Shown: positions 17,070 through 24,283 of the stretch, piece by piece
Layout: every line of letters starts with the position of its first letter
Numbering within the stretch: the first letter of the stretch is position 1
Origin: Anaerolineales bacterium
GTDB taxonomy: Bacteria > Chloroflexota > Anaerolineae > Anaerolineales > Villigracilaceae
Length of the DNA: 64,000 nucleotides
Assembly (NCBI GenBank): GCA_016789305.1
Contig: JAEURJ010000014.1
Location: 372,001-436,000, forward strand
Reading direction: 5' to 3'
Notes under the pieces: model-generated
What the model was told of the DNA's origin: nothing
The model's database searches: none
What the model saw: the letters and a program-made list of their open reading frames with translations, nothing else
Made by a program: the position numbers and the translations under genes

Positions 17070-18122
17070 ATGAATCTCACCAACCTAATCACAGCAGTGG
17101 ACTTGCATGCCTGCGGCGAACCGGGCCGCGTCATCACGGGCGGAATTTTGGATGTACCCGGTAAAACGATGTTCGAGAAGATGAAATATTTTGAAAAGAA
17201 TCACGATGACGTTCGTCTGCGTATGTTGCGTGAGCCGCGCGGATATCCCGCCCTGTGCGCCAACATCATTCTGCCTCCCACCCATCCCAAAGCGGATGCG
17301 GGTTTCATCATCATGGAGCAGACCGAATATCCGCCGATGTCTGGGACGAATACGATCTGTGTGGCGACAACTCTTTTAGAGACGGGAATGCTCAAGATGA
17401 CCGAACCAGTTACCGAGTTCGTATTGGAAGCGCCTGCCGGGCTGGTCGGAATCCGCGCGGAATGTAAAGATGGAAAGGTCACACAGGTCACGTTTAAAAA
17501 TGTCCCTGCCTTTGCCGTTCATTTGGATCTGAAAGTGGAAGTGCCCACGCTTGGCACTGTGAATGTGGATGTCGCCTGGGGTGGAATGTTCTACGCGATT
17601 GCAGACGCTTCGCAATTTAACCTGAGCCTGACTCCCGACGAAGGCAGGGACATCACCCGAATCACGGAGATGGTCAAGACCGCCACCGCGGAGCAATATC
17701 CTGTGGCGCATCCTGATAACCCCGAAATCATCGGTCCCACCATCGGACAACTCTCCGCGCCAGCAACGAACCCGAAAGCACATCGCAAAAATGCGGTGAC
17801 CGTCTCCACGGGAAAATTAGATTGGAACAAACCATCCACATGGACCGGCGTGATCGACCGCTCGCCTTGCGGCACAGGCACGTGCGCAAAGATGGCGGTG
17901 ATGTATGCAAAAGGCGAACTAGGCTTGAACCAGGATTTTTATCACGAAGGAATCCTGGGGACCTTATTTACTGGACGATTGATCGAAGAAACACAAGTTG
18001 GGAAATACAAAGCCGTCGTCCCCACCATCGGCGGCACGGCATGGATCACCGGCATCAATCAATTTGTTTTGGATCCAAGCGACCCATTTTCGAACGGGTT
18101 TACGGTTGGGGATATTTGGTGA
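17070..18122 (+). CDS. Proline racemase family protein, Ser/Cys type (probable hydroxyproline dehydratase-like)
   Basis: 350 residues. DLHACGEPGRVITGG at the N-terminus and DRSPCGTGTCAKMAV near residue 267 define the family. True proline racemases and 4-hydroxyproline epimerases have two catalytic cysteines; here the first is Ser91 (PPMSGTNTIC) while Cys267 remains. A Ser/Thr-Cys pair is known from trans-3-hydroxy-L-proline dehydratases, so dehydration rather than epimerisation is more likely, but the MSGTN sequence differs from the usual SGHGT, so activity is uncertain. TAGGAG lies 6 bases before the ATG. Confidence 0.8.
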   Translation: MNLTNLITAVDLHACGEPGRVITGGILDVPGKTMFEKMKYFEKNHDDVRLRMLREPRGYPALCANIILPPTHPKADAGFIIMEQTEYPPMSGTNTICVATTLLETGMLKMTEPVTEFVLEAPAGLVGIRAECKDGKVTQVTFKNVPAFAVHLDLKVEVPTLGTVNVDVAWGGMFYAIADASQFNLSLTPDEGRDITRITEMVKTATAEQYPVAHPDNPEIIGPTIGQLSAPATNPKAHRKNAVTVSTGKLDWNKPSTWTGVIDRSPCGTGTCAKMAVMYAKGELGLNQDFYHEGILGTLFTGRLIEETQVGKYKAVVPTIGGTAWITGINQFVLDPSDPFSNGFTVGDIW

Positions 18123-18301
18123 GAGGGCTAAAGGTTGAAAGGTTTGAAAGTTTCGTTGGCTTAATTTTCCCCAGCCAGATGCGCCCTACATGTTTAAAAA
18201 GTATTTATAATGAGGTATATATGAATCGGCGAATAATCTGTTTATACGGATTCGGTCCGCATAAACAATAGTTGGGCAGATAACAAGGTGGTCATACTCA
18301 G

Positions 18302-18811
18302 GTGAAAAAAATCTTGGTTATTGGCACGTCTGGTTCGGGCAAGTCAACTCTTGCAAAACGATTATCAGAACTTTTGGATATACAATTCTTTCCATCAGAT
18401 CATTTTTATTGGGAATCAGGCTGGAAACTTGTTCCTTCTGAAAAGGTGTTTGAGCAAGTCAAAAATGTAGTTTCTCAAAAGCAATGGATACTAGATGGGA
18501 ATTTTGAGGCCGAACGTGAATTAGTATGGAAACAAGCTGATTGCATTGTTTGGCTTGATTATTCATTAGCCATTATCCTTAAGCAAGTAGCAACTCGCAA
18601 TTTCACATGGCTATTAACTCGCCAATCCACTTGGTCGGGCAATAGAATGACTTTTCAAAGGGCGATTTCAGGTATAAGGCACACTGCTAAGACTTATTCG
18701 ATGAAAAAGGAAAGTTATCCATCATGGCTGGCTGAATTGGATAATGTGAAAGTTCATAGGTTTTGCAAAAAGCAAGATACAGAAAATTGGCTTAAGGGTT
18801 TACGCCAATGA
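18302..18811 (+). CDS. P-loop NMP-kinase-like protein (topology modulation/FlaR-like), cassette-borne
   Basis: 169 residues from GTG 18302. Walker A is GTSGSGKSTLAKRLSELL; SDHFYWESGWK and the later IVWLDYSLAIILKQVATRNF match the small adenylate-kinase-like family often annotated as DNA topology modulation protein. The lid region is rich in Arg and Thr. The true substrate is unknown; a nucleoside or small-molecule kinase is plausible. Its codons are clearly more AT-rich than those of the neighbours and it is enclosed by cassette ends, which points to horizontal acquisition. Confidence 0.75.
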   Translation: MKKILVIGTSGSGKSTLAKRLSELLDIQFFPSDHFYWESGWKLVPSEKVFEQVKNVVSQKQWILDGNFEAERELVWKQADCIVWLDYSLAIILKQVATRNFTWLLTRQSTWSGNRMTFQRAISGIRHTAKTYSMKKESYPSWLAELDNVKVHRFCKKQDTENWLKGLRQ

Positions 18812-18852
18812 GTCGAGAAAATCAAAAGCAGGTATAACTATCCAAGAAATCT

Positions 18853-19003
18853 GCCCAACAAAGCGTGCACTTGACTGGTGGGATTCGTCGGCATTTTCAA
18901 GCATTTTTCTGGCCACAGCGTTTCCCACTATAATGAGCATTGTCCACACCCGCCCACCAGCAAGTATCTCCAAAGAACGGGGGCAAGATGCAAACCGCTG
19001 GGC
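18853..19003. repeat. attC-like recombination site 1
   Basis: R''-like GCCCAAC at 18853 and R'-like GCTGGGC at 18997 (the canonical form would be GTTGGGC). Inside, CTTG, an unpaired A at 18874 and CTGGTGGG (18875-18882) pair with CCCACCAGCAAG (18953-18964). One extrahelical base in a long imperfect stem is a hallmark of attC sites. The loop arm is unusually long at about 70 bases. Confidence 0.6.
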
Positions 19004-19040
19004 TGCTAAAGCAAGTTCCCCAAAAGGTTAAACGATTATT

Positions 19041-19580
19041 ATGCCAAGTCGAAACGTAGTTCACGACGACGAAAAACTTCAATTTGCCTCAAGGTATCTT
19101 GTATATCATGTGCGAATGTATGTTGAGACTCTTCTTTGGCTTCAATCCAATAAAGATAAACCAGATGGATGGGCTACTATTCGCAACGCAATGATCGAAG
19201 CGCATTTAGTTCATTCGCGCATTCTCATCAACTTTATTTGCAACGCAGATTCACATTATCCAACCGATATAATTGCCTTAGATTATTTTCATGATATGCC
19301 CTATATCTTTATTCCCCTTCAAAGCGAATTCTTGAAAAATCAAGCGAATGATATTGGTGGGCAATTGGTTCATCTTACAACTAAACCAATGCCGAAATTG
19401 AAAAGTGAACAGGAGTGGTTTATAAGAGAAACCACTGACAAACTTATTCCCGCATTGCAAGGTTTTTTTATAAAAGTTTCAGAAACCAGATTTGAGAAAG
19501 AGGTAAAATCCGCGTGTTTAGCGCATCTGGCAAGGTTGAATCCTCCAGAAATTCCCGTTTCATTATATGAATCTAGTTGA
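19041..19580 (+). CDS. Hypothetical protein, cassette-borne
   Basis: 179 residues, no assigned function. The N-terminal half is helical with the pattern IRNAMIEAHLVHSRILINFIC, which recalls HEPN-like four-helix proteins, but no RxxxxH catalytic motif is seen. The C-terminal half is polar with KLKSEQEWFIRETT. No signal peptide or membrane segment. Base composition is AT-rich like the kinase-like gene before it. There is no good Shine-Dalgarno site before ATG 19041, so a slightly different start is possible. Unknown cassette proteins of this size are typical of integrons. Confidence 0.6.
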   Translation: MPSRNVVHDDEKLQFASRYLVYHVRMYVETLLWLQSNKDKPDGWATIRNAMIEAHLVHSRILINFICNADSHYPTDIIALDYFHDMPYIFIPLQSEFLKNQANDIGGQLVHLTTKPMPKLKSEQEWFIRETTDKLIPALQGFFIKVSETRFEKEVKSACLAHLARLNPPEIPVSLYESS

Positions 19581-19609
19581 TTTTCATTCCCCCACTTGGC
19601 GCAACTGCA

Positions 19610-19709
19610 GCCCAACACCGCATACACTGGACGCTGGGGAGTCTGCGCGATTTACAGGGATTTTTCTGGCTTCGGGCTTTTCCGGCTCTCAAACACATTG
19701 TCCACGCCC
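19610..19709. repeat. attC-like site 2, truncated
   Basis: It starts GCCCAACA and is collinear with site 1, sharing the stretches ATTTTTCTGGC and CATTGTCCAC in the same order and at nearly the same spacing. The right half, with the expected complementary stem and R' box, is absent before the MarR gene. Confidence 0.5.
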
Positions 19710-19716
19710 ATCTCTA

Positions 19717-20181
19717 TTACTCTCTTTGCAGCTTCTCCCGTTCCCCATCCCATAATTTAACAAACCGTTCAAAGACATCAGAAATGATCTCCAGTTCCCC
19801 TTCCGAGTAGCTTGAGATCAATTCATCCTGTGCCTTTCTCGCCGCCTGGAACCAGGCGGCGACTTTTTCATTGCTGGATTTCGTGGGCGCGATCAGAGTC
19901 CCACGGCGGTCATCGGGATTGGGTCGGCGTTCAATTAATCCAGCCTTCTCCAGCCTGTCCAGCATGGCGGTCGTTGCGCCGGAGGTGAGACCCGTAAACC
20001 TTGCAAGTTCGGAGGGCGTGGCAATCCCTTTTTGAAATAGAAGCCGGAGACATTCCATATCGGTGATGTTGAGTCCCGCCCATTCACTCATCGCATTTCG
20101 AAACATCGTTAAATGAGCACCATATTCCGCGACCGCGATCAAGGCTCGTTTTTTCAATTCTGCTTTTGTAGAGTTTGGCAT
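19717..20181 (-). CDS. MarR family transcriptional regulator
   Basis: 154 residues. [31 protein letters not shown] is the winged-helix recognition part and [16 protein letters not shown] the beta-wing with the conserved DxR. Start at 20181 ([10 protein letters not shown]) fits the domain; earlier in-frame starts are in the promoter. It is divergent from the DUF1801-like gene with three TATCTTTATTAT direct repeats between, probably its operator. The 3' end abuts the truncated cassette site. Confidence 0.85.
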   Translation of the reverse strand: MPNSTKAELKKRALIAVAEYGAHLTMFRNAMSEWAGLNITDMECLRLLFQKGIATPSELARFTGLTSGATTAMLDRLEKAGLIERRPNPDDRRGTLIAPTKSSNEKVAAWFQAARKAQDELISSYSEGELEIISDVFERFVKLWDGEREKLQRE

Positions 20182-20191
20182 AAAATCATCC

Positions 20192-20266
20192 TTGACATTA
20201 TCTTTATTATGAAGTATCTTTATTATATAACTAAATTGCTTTCCACGCAAGAGATATCTTTATCAT
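20192..20266. promoter_or_regulatory. Intergenic control region with three 12-base direct repeats
   Basis: TATCTTTATTAT at 20199-20210 and 20215-20226, and TATCTTTATCAT at 20255-20266. TTGACA at 20192-20197 with TATCTT at 20215 (17-base spacer) could be the plus-strand promoter, so the repeats would overlap it. A MarR operator is the simplest reading. Confidence 0.55.
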
Positions 20267-20283
20267 TCAAAAAGGAGATTTTC

Positions 20284-20745
20284 ATGAGTACAAAAAAGGC
20301 AACATCAAAAACCGACGCAAATTCCAAGGGGTTCACAGACGACGAAAAAGCCGCGATGAAGGCCCGCGCCCAGGAGCTGAAGGCGGAAGCGCGTGCAGGC
20401 AAGGACAGGGCGGAAGGTGAAAAAGCCATTCTGGCAGCGATCAGCGCAATGAAAGAACCGGATCGTTCCATGGGAAAGCGGATTCACGAATTAGTCACAG
20501 CGGCCGCGCCCAACCTCATGCCAAAAACATGGTACGGAATGCCCGCCTATGCCGACGCAGACGGCAAGGTCATTTGTTTCTTCCAGGCCGCTGGCAAATT
20601 CAACGTGCGGTATGCAACGCTCGGCTTTCAACCCGATGCGAAACTCGACGAAGGCAACATGTGGGCAGCCGCTTTCGCGCTACTTAAGTTAACAGCCGCC
20701 GAAGAGGCAAAAATCACAGCGCTGGTCAAGAAAGCAGTTAGTTGA
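20284..20745 (+). CDS. DUF1801/YdhG-like protein
   Basis: 153 residues. An N-terminal basic and alanine-rich helical tail (about 60 residues) precedes the domain with [35 protein letters not shown], typical of the DUF1801/YdhG fold, which resembles the frataxin/IscA-associated YdhG structure; its biochemical role is unknown. AAAAAGGAGA precedes the ATG. Divergent from marR and followed after 30 bases by an ornithine cyclodeaminase family gene, so the MarR protein may control both. Confidence 0.75.
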   Translation: MSTKKATSKTDANSKGFTDDEKAAMKARAQELKAEARAGKDRAEGEKAILAAISAMKEPDRSMGKRIHELVTAAAPNLMPKTWYGMPAYADADGKVICFFQAAGKFNVRYATLGFQPDAKLDEGNMWAAAFALLKLTAAEEAKITALVKKAVS

Positions 20746-20775
20746 AAACAGGAAGCATCACAAAAGAGTTGGTAC

Positions 20776-21702
20776 ATGCTTATTCTTACCCGCAAAGAGA
20801 TCGAAAATTTACTGAACCCAAACGAACTTATCGCCGCACTGGAGGAAGGGTTCAAAGCCTTAAGCGCAGGTCAACTCAACGTGCCGCCGCGCAATCAAGC
20901 CATCGCACCCAAAGGCGTTTTGGTTGGGATGCCTGCGTACATGCCGAATCAATTGATGTCGGTAAAGCTTGTGACTGTCTTTCACGAAAACATTCCCGCG
21001 CATCAAGCCACCATCACCCTCTTCGATTCTGAAACGGGTTCGCCTGTTGCCTTCATGGACGGTGAATACATCACCGCCATGCGCACCGCCGCGGGCGCAA
21101 TCCTTTCCATCCAACACCTTGCGCGAAAAGATAGCAAAACCATCGCCATCATCGGCGCAGGTGTTTTAGGGGACGCTCATTTAAAGATGATCGGGACTCT
21201 GAGTGGAATCGAAAAAGTTTTTCTCGCTTCGAAGGATCTTTCCAAAGCCCAGGCAGTAGCCGCCCGCGCTTCGAACGCCTTTGCAGTTGATTCTATTCAA
21301 GAAGCAGTTTTCCAAGCTGACATAGTTTGCTTGTGTACATCATCGCTTGAACCAGTTATAAAAACAGAATGGCTAAGAGAAGGTGTGCATATTTCGTCTG
21401 TTGGCTACCGTCCGCCGGGCGGAGAGTTGCCGCGCGGCCTCGTTGAAAGCAGTCATCTCTTCGTGGAATCAAAAGTCGCTTTCAGCGACCCGCCCGTTGG
21501 CTGCTCAGAATTGCAGGGATTGAGTCCAGAATCAGGCACGGAATTAGGTGAAGTTTTATTGAAAGCAAAAGCAGGCCGCAGGTCCGAAACAGAAGCGACG
21601 ATCTATAAATCCATGGGACACGCCATGGAAGATTTAGTTGCGGCAAATTTGGTGTATGGAAAAGCGATTGCGCAAGGGGTTGGAAAACAATTTGAATTGT
21701 AA
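20776..21702 (+). CDS. Ornithine cyclodeaminase / mu-crystallin family protein
   Basis: 308 residues. The NAD(P)-binding fold shows as IAIIGAGVLGDAHLKMI; PPRNQ, MPAYMPNQ and the MDGEYITAMRTAAGA block are conserved in the family. Members include ornithine cyclodeaminase, alanine dehydrogenase and ketimine or pyrroline reductases. The 2-carboxylate-binding Arg of MRTAA is kept. With a proline-racemase-family gene nearby and proline dehydrogenase elsewhere in the window, a pyrroline-2-carboxylate reductase role is conceivable but unproven. Confidence 0.8.
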   Translation: MLILTRKEIENLLNPNELIAALEEGFKALSAGQLNVPPRNQAIAPKGVLVGMPAYMPNQLMSVKLVTVFHENIPAHQATITLFDSETGSPVAFMDGEYITAMRTAAGAILSIQHLARKDSKTIAIIGAGVLGDAHLKMIGTLSGIEKVFLASKDLSKAQAVAARASNAFAVDSIQEAVFQADIVCLCTSSLEPVIKTEWLREGVHISSVGYRPPGGELPRGLVESSHLFVESKVAFSDPPVGCSELQGLSPESGTELGEVLLKAKAGRRSETEATIYKSMGHAMEDLVAANLVYGKAIAQGVGKQFEL

Positions 21703-21709
21703 AATCAAA

Positions 21710-21742
21710 TGCTCTATCGAGGGCTGAGCCCCCGATAGAGCA
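21710..21742. terminator. Hairpin between convergent genes
   Basis: TGCTCTATCG and CGATAGAGCA form a 10-base stem with further inner pairing (GGGCT/AGCCC). No T run follows, so termination efficiency is uncertain. Confidence 0.6.
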
Positions 21743-21751
21743 GGAAGTAAA

Positions 21752-23722
21752 TCATTTATCAAAATGCAAAATCGCGAGATTGCCTTCAAAGGATTTGGCG
21801 ATCTGCTCGGGGATATTCCCCAACGTATCCACGACACGCTTGCGCGAGCCGAAGCCCGGCAAAACAATGAAGTCGCTCACCGCCTCATGCGCCAGCTTTT
21901 CGGGTTTGAGCTGATCCTTAAGGACTTCCAACGAAGCGGGCTGATCCACTTTACAGGCCACCAGCAATGCCTCCAGGGTTTGCAGATATTCTGAATCTGC
22001 GCGAATTAAAAGAGGGACATTCAATGCCTTGGCAAATGTGAGATTTGCCTCCAACATGCGGCGCAAGGCAATTGGCGGGACAGACTTGGAAGGCACAATA
22101 AAGATCACACGCTGCATACTATTCAACGGCAGCGATAATTTACCCACCAGCACAGGCGTATCCGAACCCCAAATGACTTCATCCAAAACGGAGCCAAGCA
22201 TATTCTCACGGAACGTCCGTTTTCCGCGCCAACCCATGACGATCAGCGACGCATTTTCTTCGTGAGCCGTATGCAAAATTCCATGTGCATGAGTCAGCGC
22301 CATGCGCGGGATCAGTTCGATCTCGGCCTCAGGGTCGTGCATGGCTTCCTGAACCCGTCCCAGCATTTCTTTATGCAAGTGGAAACTGCTTTCCCGGTCC
22401 GGACCGGAATCACGCGCAACACTAACGGCGAGCACTTTTCCTTTGGATGTACGGGCAAGCAGGCTGGCCAGGGAGACCAGTCCTTCAGATTGTTTGGAAT
22501 CTGCAACCGGCACAAGGACCCTGCCGAAGAGTGGAGTTTGTTCCTCATCTTCCGAGGCAGTTTGCAGGTCAGATGCGAAGCGCTGGACGATTAATGGCGA
22601 TGTGATCGAGGTGAGGAGAATCATCAAGATGGCTGCATTGAACAGGTTGGAGTCGAAAAGTCCAGTTTCCAAACCGATAACCAACGTTGGGATGGTCACC
22701 GCAGCCTGCGCATGAGAGAGACCGTAGACTGTCCAAAATTCCGATTTGGTGTATTTATAAATCTTTGCAGTGACCCATGCTGCGATGAATTTGGAAACAT
22801 AGGCAACAATGGTTACGCCAATGGCGATGACAATCGTTTGCGGATTTTTGAGGAATGTGAGCGGGTCGGTGATGAGGCCGCTATAAAGAAGAAAAACGGG
22901 AATGAAAAACGATTCGCCGATGAAAAGAACATGGCCAGCGACCGGGCTGTGACGCGGCAGCATCGAGTTGACAGCCAGCCCGGCAAGAAATGCACCGACC
23001 ACTTCATGAACACCGATCAACTCGGCGGTGAAAGCCGCAACAAAGAGAGCAACTATAACGAATTGAAACTCAACAGCGCGGCTTGTCAGTTTTTGAAAAA
23101 CGATCTTGCCAAGACGCGGCAACCCGAAAATGATGACAGCTGTAAAAAGGACAAGCAATACAAGCAGCTGAACAAAATAACCAAGCGTAACCCCGCCGCC
23201 TGATTTTGCACCCAGCACAACTGCAAGCACGATGAACGCGCCAATATCCGTGAGTACGGTTGCACCCGTGGTGACCGCAATTGCTTCATTGCGCGTGACG
23301 CCAAATTTGGTAAGGATAGGGAATGCGATCAACGTGTGAGATGCAAATGCCGAGCCAAGCAGGATCATGCCGAGCCAGTCAAGGCCGAGGATGTAGCCAA
23401 GCCCCATGCCCATGAGCTGGGGGAAAGTAAAAGTGATCAGACCGAATACCAGCGCGCGCGAACGCACTTTCATGAATTGGTTGATATCCACTTCCAGGCC
23501 GGCGCTGAACATGAGATACACAAGGCCAATGGTGGATAGAAATTGAATGCGGTCGTTGTCTTCCAGCAGGCCAAATCCATGCGGGCCGATCAACATGCCG
23601 CCGATGATGATCCCGATGATGCCGGGCAGTTTCAGCCGTTCGGAAAGTAAGGGCGTGATTAAAATAATCGCCATGACGATCAGGAAGAAGCCTACGGGTT
23701 TCTGAAAGAGTTCAAGAAGCAT
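21752..23722 (-). CDS. CPA2 cation:proton antiporter with C-terminal universal-stress-protein domain
   Basis: 656 residues. About 12 to 13 membrane helices occupy residues 1-390, starting LIVMAIILITPLLSERLKLP and including GLVYLMFSAGLEVD, the family's helix 3 signature. Residues from about 405 form a USP-like module (GRVLVPVADSKQSEG, then LIVMGWRGKRTFRENMLGS, matching the USP GxxG-9-GS nucleotide site). The protein should exchange Na+ or K+ for H+ and be tuned by nucleotide binding. KefB-type RCK domains are absent. It faces the ornithine cyclodeaminase gene convergently. Confidence 0.85.
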   Translation of the reverse strand: MLLELFQKPVGFFLIVMAIILITPLLSERLKLPGIIGIIIGGMLIGPHGFGLLEDNDRIQFLSTIGLVYLMFSAGLEVDINQFMKVRSRALVFGLITFTFPQLMGMGLGYILGLDWLGMILLGSAFASHTLIAFPILTKFGVTRNEAIAVTTGATVLTDIGAFIVLAVVLGAKSGGGVTLGYFVQLLVLLVLFTAVIIFGLPRLGKIVFQKLTSRAVEFQFVIVALFVAAFTAELIGVHEVVGAFLAGLAVNSMLPRHSPVAGHVLFIGESFFIPVFLLYSGLITDPLTFLKNPQTIVIAIGVTIVAYVSKFIAAWVTAKIYKYTKSEFWTVYGLSHAQAAVTIPTLVIGLETGLFDSNLFNAAILMILLTSITSPLIVQRFASDLQTASEDEEQTPLFGRVLVPVADSKQSEGLVSLASLLARTSKGKVLAVSVARDSGPDRESSFHLHKEMLGRVQEAMHDPEAEIELIPRMALTHAHGILHTAHEENASLIVMGWRGKRTFRENMLGSVLDEVIWGSDTPVLVGKLSLPLNSMQRVIFIVPSKSVPPIALRRMLEANLTFAKALNVPLLIRADSEYLQTLEALLVACKVDQPASLEVLKDQLKPEKLAHEAVSDFIVLPGFGSRKRVVDTLGNIPEQIAKSFEGNLAILHFDK

Positions 23723-23844
23723 GAAGGGACCTTTGGGGAAGTGAGGAATGAATTACGAGGCGTAAAAATCAAGCTGGCAGATTTTAATTGAACTATGTAT
23801 TTCAAGGTAGTGCTGCAACCATCCCCCAATTCTCTCAGGAACCG

Positions 23845-24270
23845 CTATGCCGTGCTGTCGAATTTTTCCATCCAGCGGGATGGACCATCCAATTCGGAAA
23901 ATCCAAATTGGCTATATAGACCGTGTGCATCACGGGTGACGAGGCACCAACGGCGAAGACCTTGCAAATCGGGATGGGACATGATGCATTCCATCATCCA
24001 CTTGCCGAGGGAATTTCCGCGATAGCCTTCATGAATGAAGACATCGCAAAGATAGGCGAACACTGCAAAATCAGTAACAACTCGTGAAAATCCGATCTGC
24101 CTTTCCGCATCATACACACCAAAATTCAGCGAATGTAGAATGGATTTTTCGATCACGCGGCGCGGACGCTTATCGGCCCAATAAGAACGGGAGAGAAAAT
24201 CACAGACCACATCCAGGTCGAGGCGTGAAGCATCGTCTGAAATAATAAATTTATCTTTTGTCCATTCCAT
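23845..24270 (-). CDS. GNAT family N-acetyltransferase
   Basis: 141 residues, a full single GNAT domain: GFSRVVTDFAVFAYLCDVFIH is the beta4 strand, EGYRGNSLGKWMME the acetyl-CoA pyrophosphate loop, and GLYSQFGFSELD the C-terminal motif. It resembles a widespread group of small GNAT enzymes of unknown substrate. The promoter-like TATAAT (24283-24278) lies only 7 bases before the ATG and inside the 3' end of the upstream kinase gene, so this gene may be transcribed leaderless. Confidence 0.8.
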   Translation of the reverse strand: MEWTKDKFIISDDASRLDLDVVCDFLSRSYWADKRPRRVIEKSILHSLNFGVYDAERQIGFSRVVTDFAVFAYLCDVFIHEGYRGNSLGKWMMECIMSHPDLQGLRRWCLVTRDAHGLYSQFGFSELDGPSRWMEKFDSTA

Positions 24271-24277
24271 GCATCGA

Positions 24278-24283
24278 ATTATA
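24278..24283 (-). promoter_or_regulatory. Putative -10 element for a leaderless GNAT transcript
   Basis: TATAAT on the minus strand ends 7 bases before the ATG at 24270, placing the predicted transcript start at or next to the A of ATG. No convincing -35 element and no Shine-Dalgarno site are seen. Confidence 0.45.

Larger units (their letters stand above)
18271..19003 (+). mobile_element. Integron-like gene cassette 1 (kinase-like gene plus attC-like site)
   Basis: The segment begins GTTGGGCAGAT (18271-18281) and, after the gene, ends its coding part with the exact complement ATCTGCCCAAC (18849-18859). That is the layout of an integron cassette, whose 5' end pairs with the R'' box of its own attC. 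The attC-like site runs from GCCCAAC to GCTGGGC. Single forward gene, little spare DNA and lower GC than the neighbours agree with this. No integrase gene is in the window. Confidence 0.65.
18997..19709 (+). mobile_element. Integron-like gene cassette 2 (hypothetical gene plus truncated attC-like site)
   Basis: The 5' end GCTGGGCTGC (18997-19006) is complementary at 9 of 10 positions to GCAGCCCAAC (19607-19616) after the gene, repeating the arrangement of cassette 1. Its attC-like site can be followed to about 19709 and is then lost where the MarR gene's 3' end begins, so the distal edge seems truncated. Confidence 0.55.

Noticed and set aside
18182..18277. A possible third attC-like site upstream of cassette 1 (GCCCTAC to GTTGGGC)
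   Set aside because: The left box has one mismatch and could be a remnant of the GTAGGGGCG repeats; the hairpin there directly abuts the right box, unlike the other two sites. Not strong enough to list.
22712..23203. Open frame of 163 codons antisense to the antiporter gene
   Set aside because: Fully inside the conserved membrane domain of the antiporter on the other strand; highly charged and featureless.
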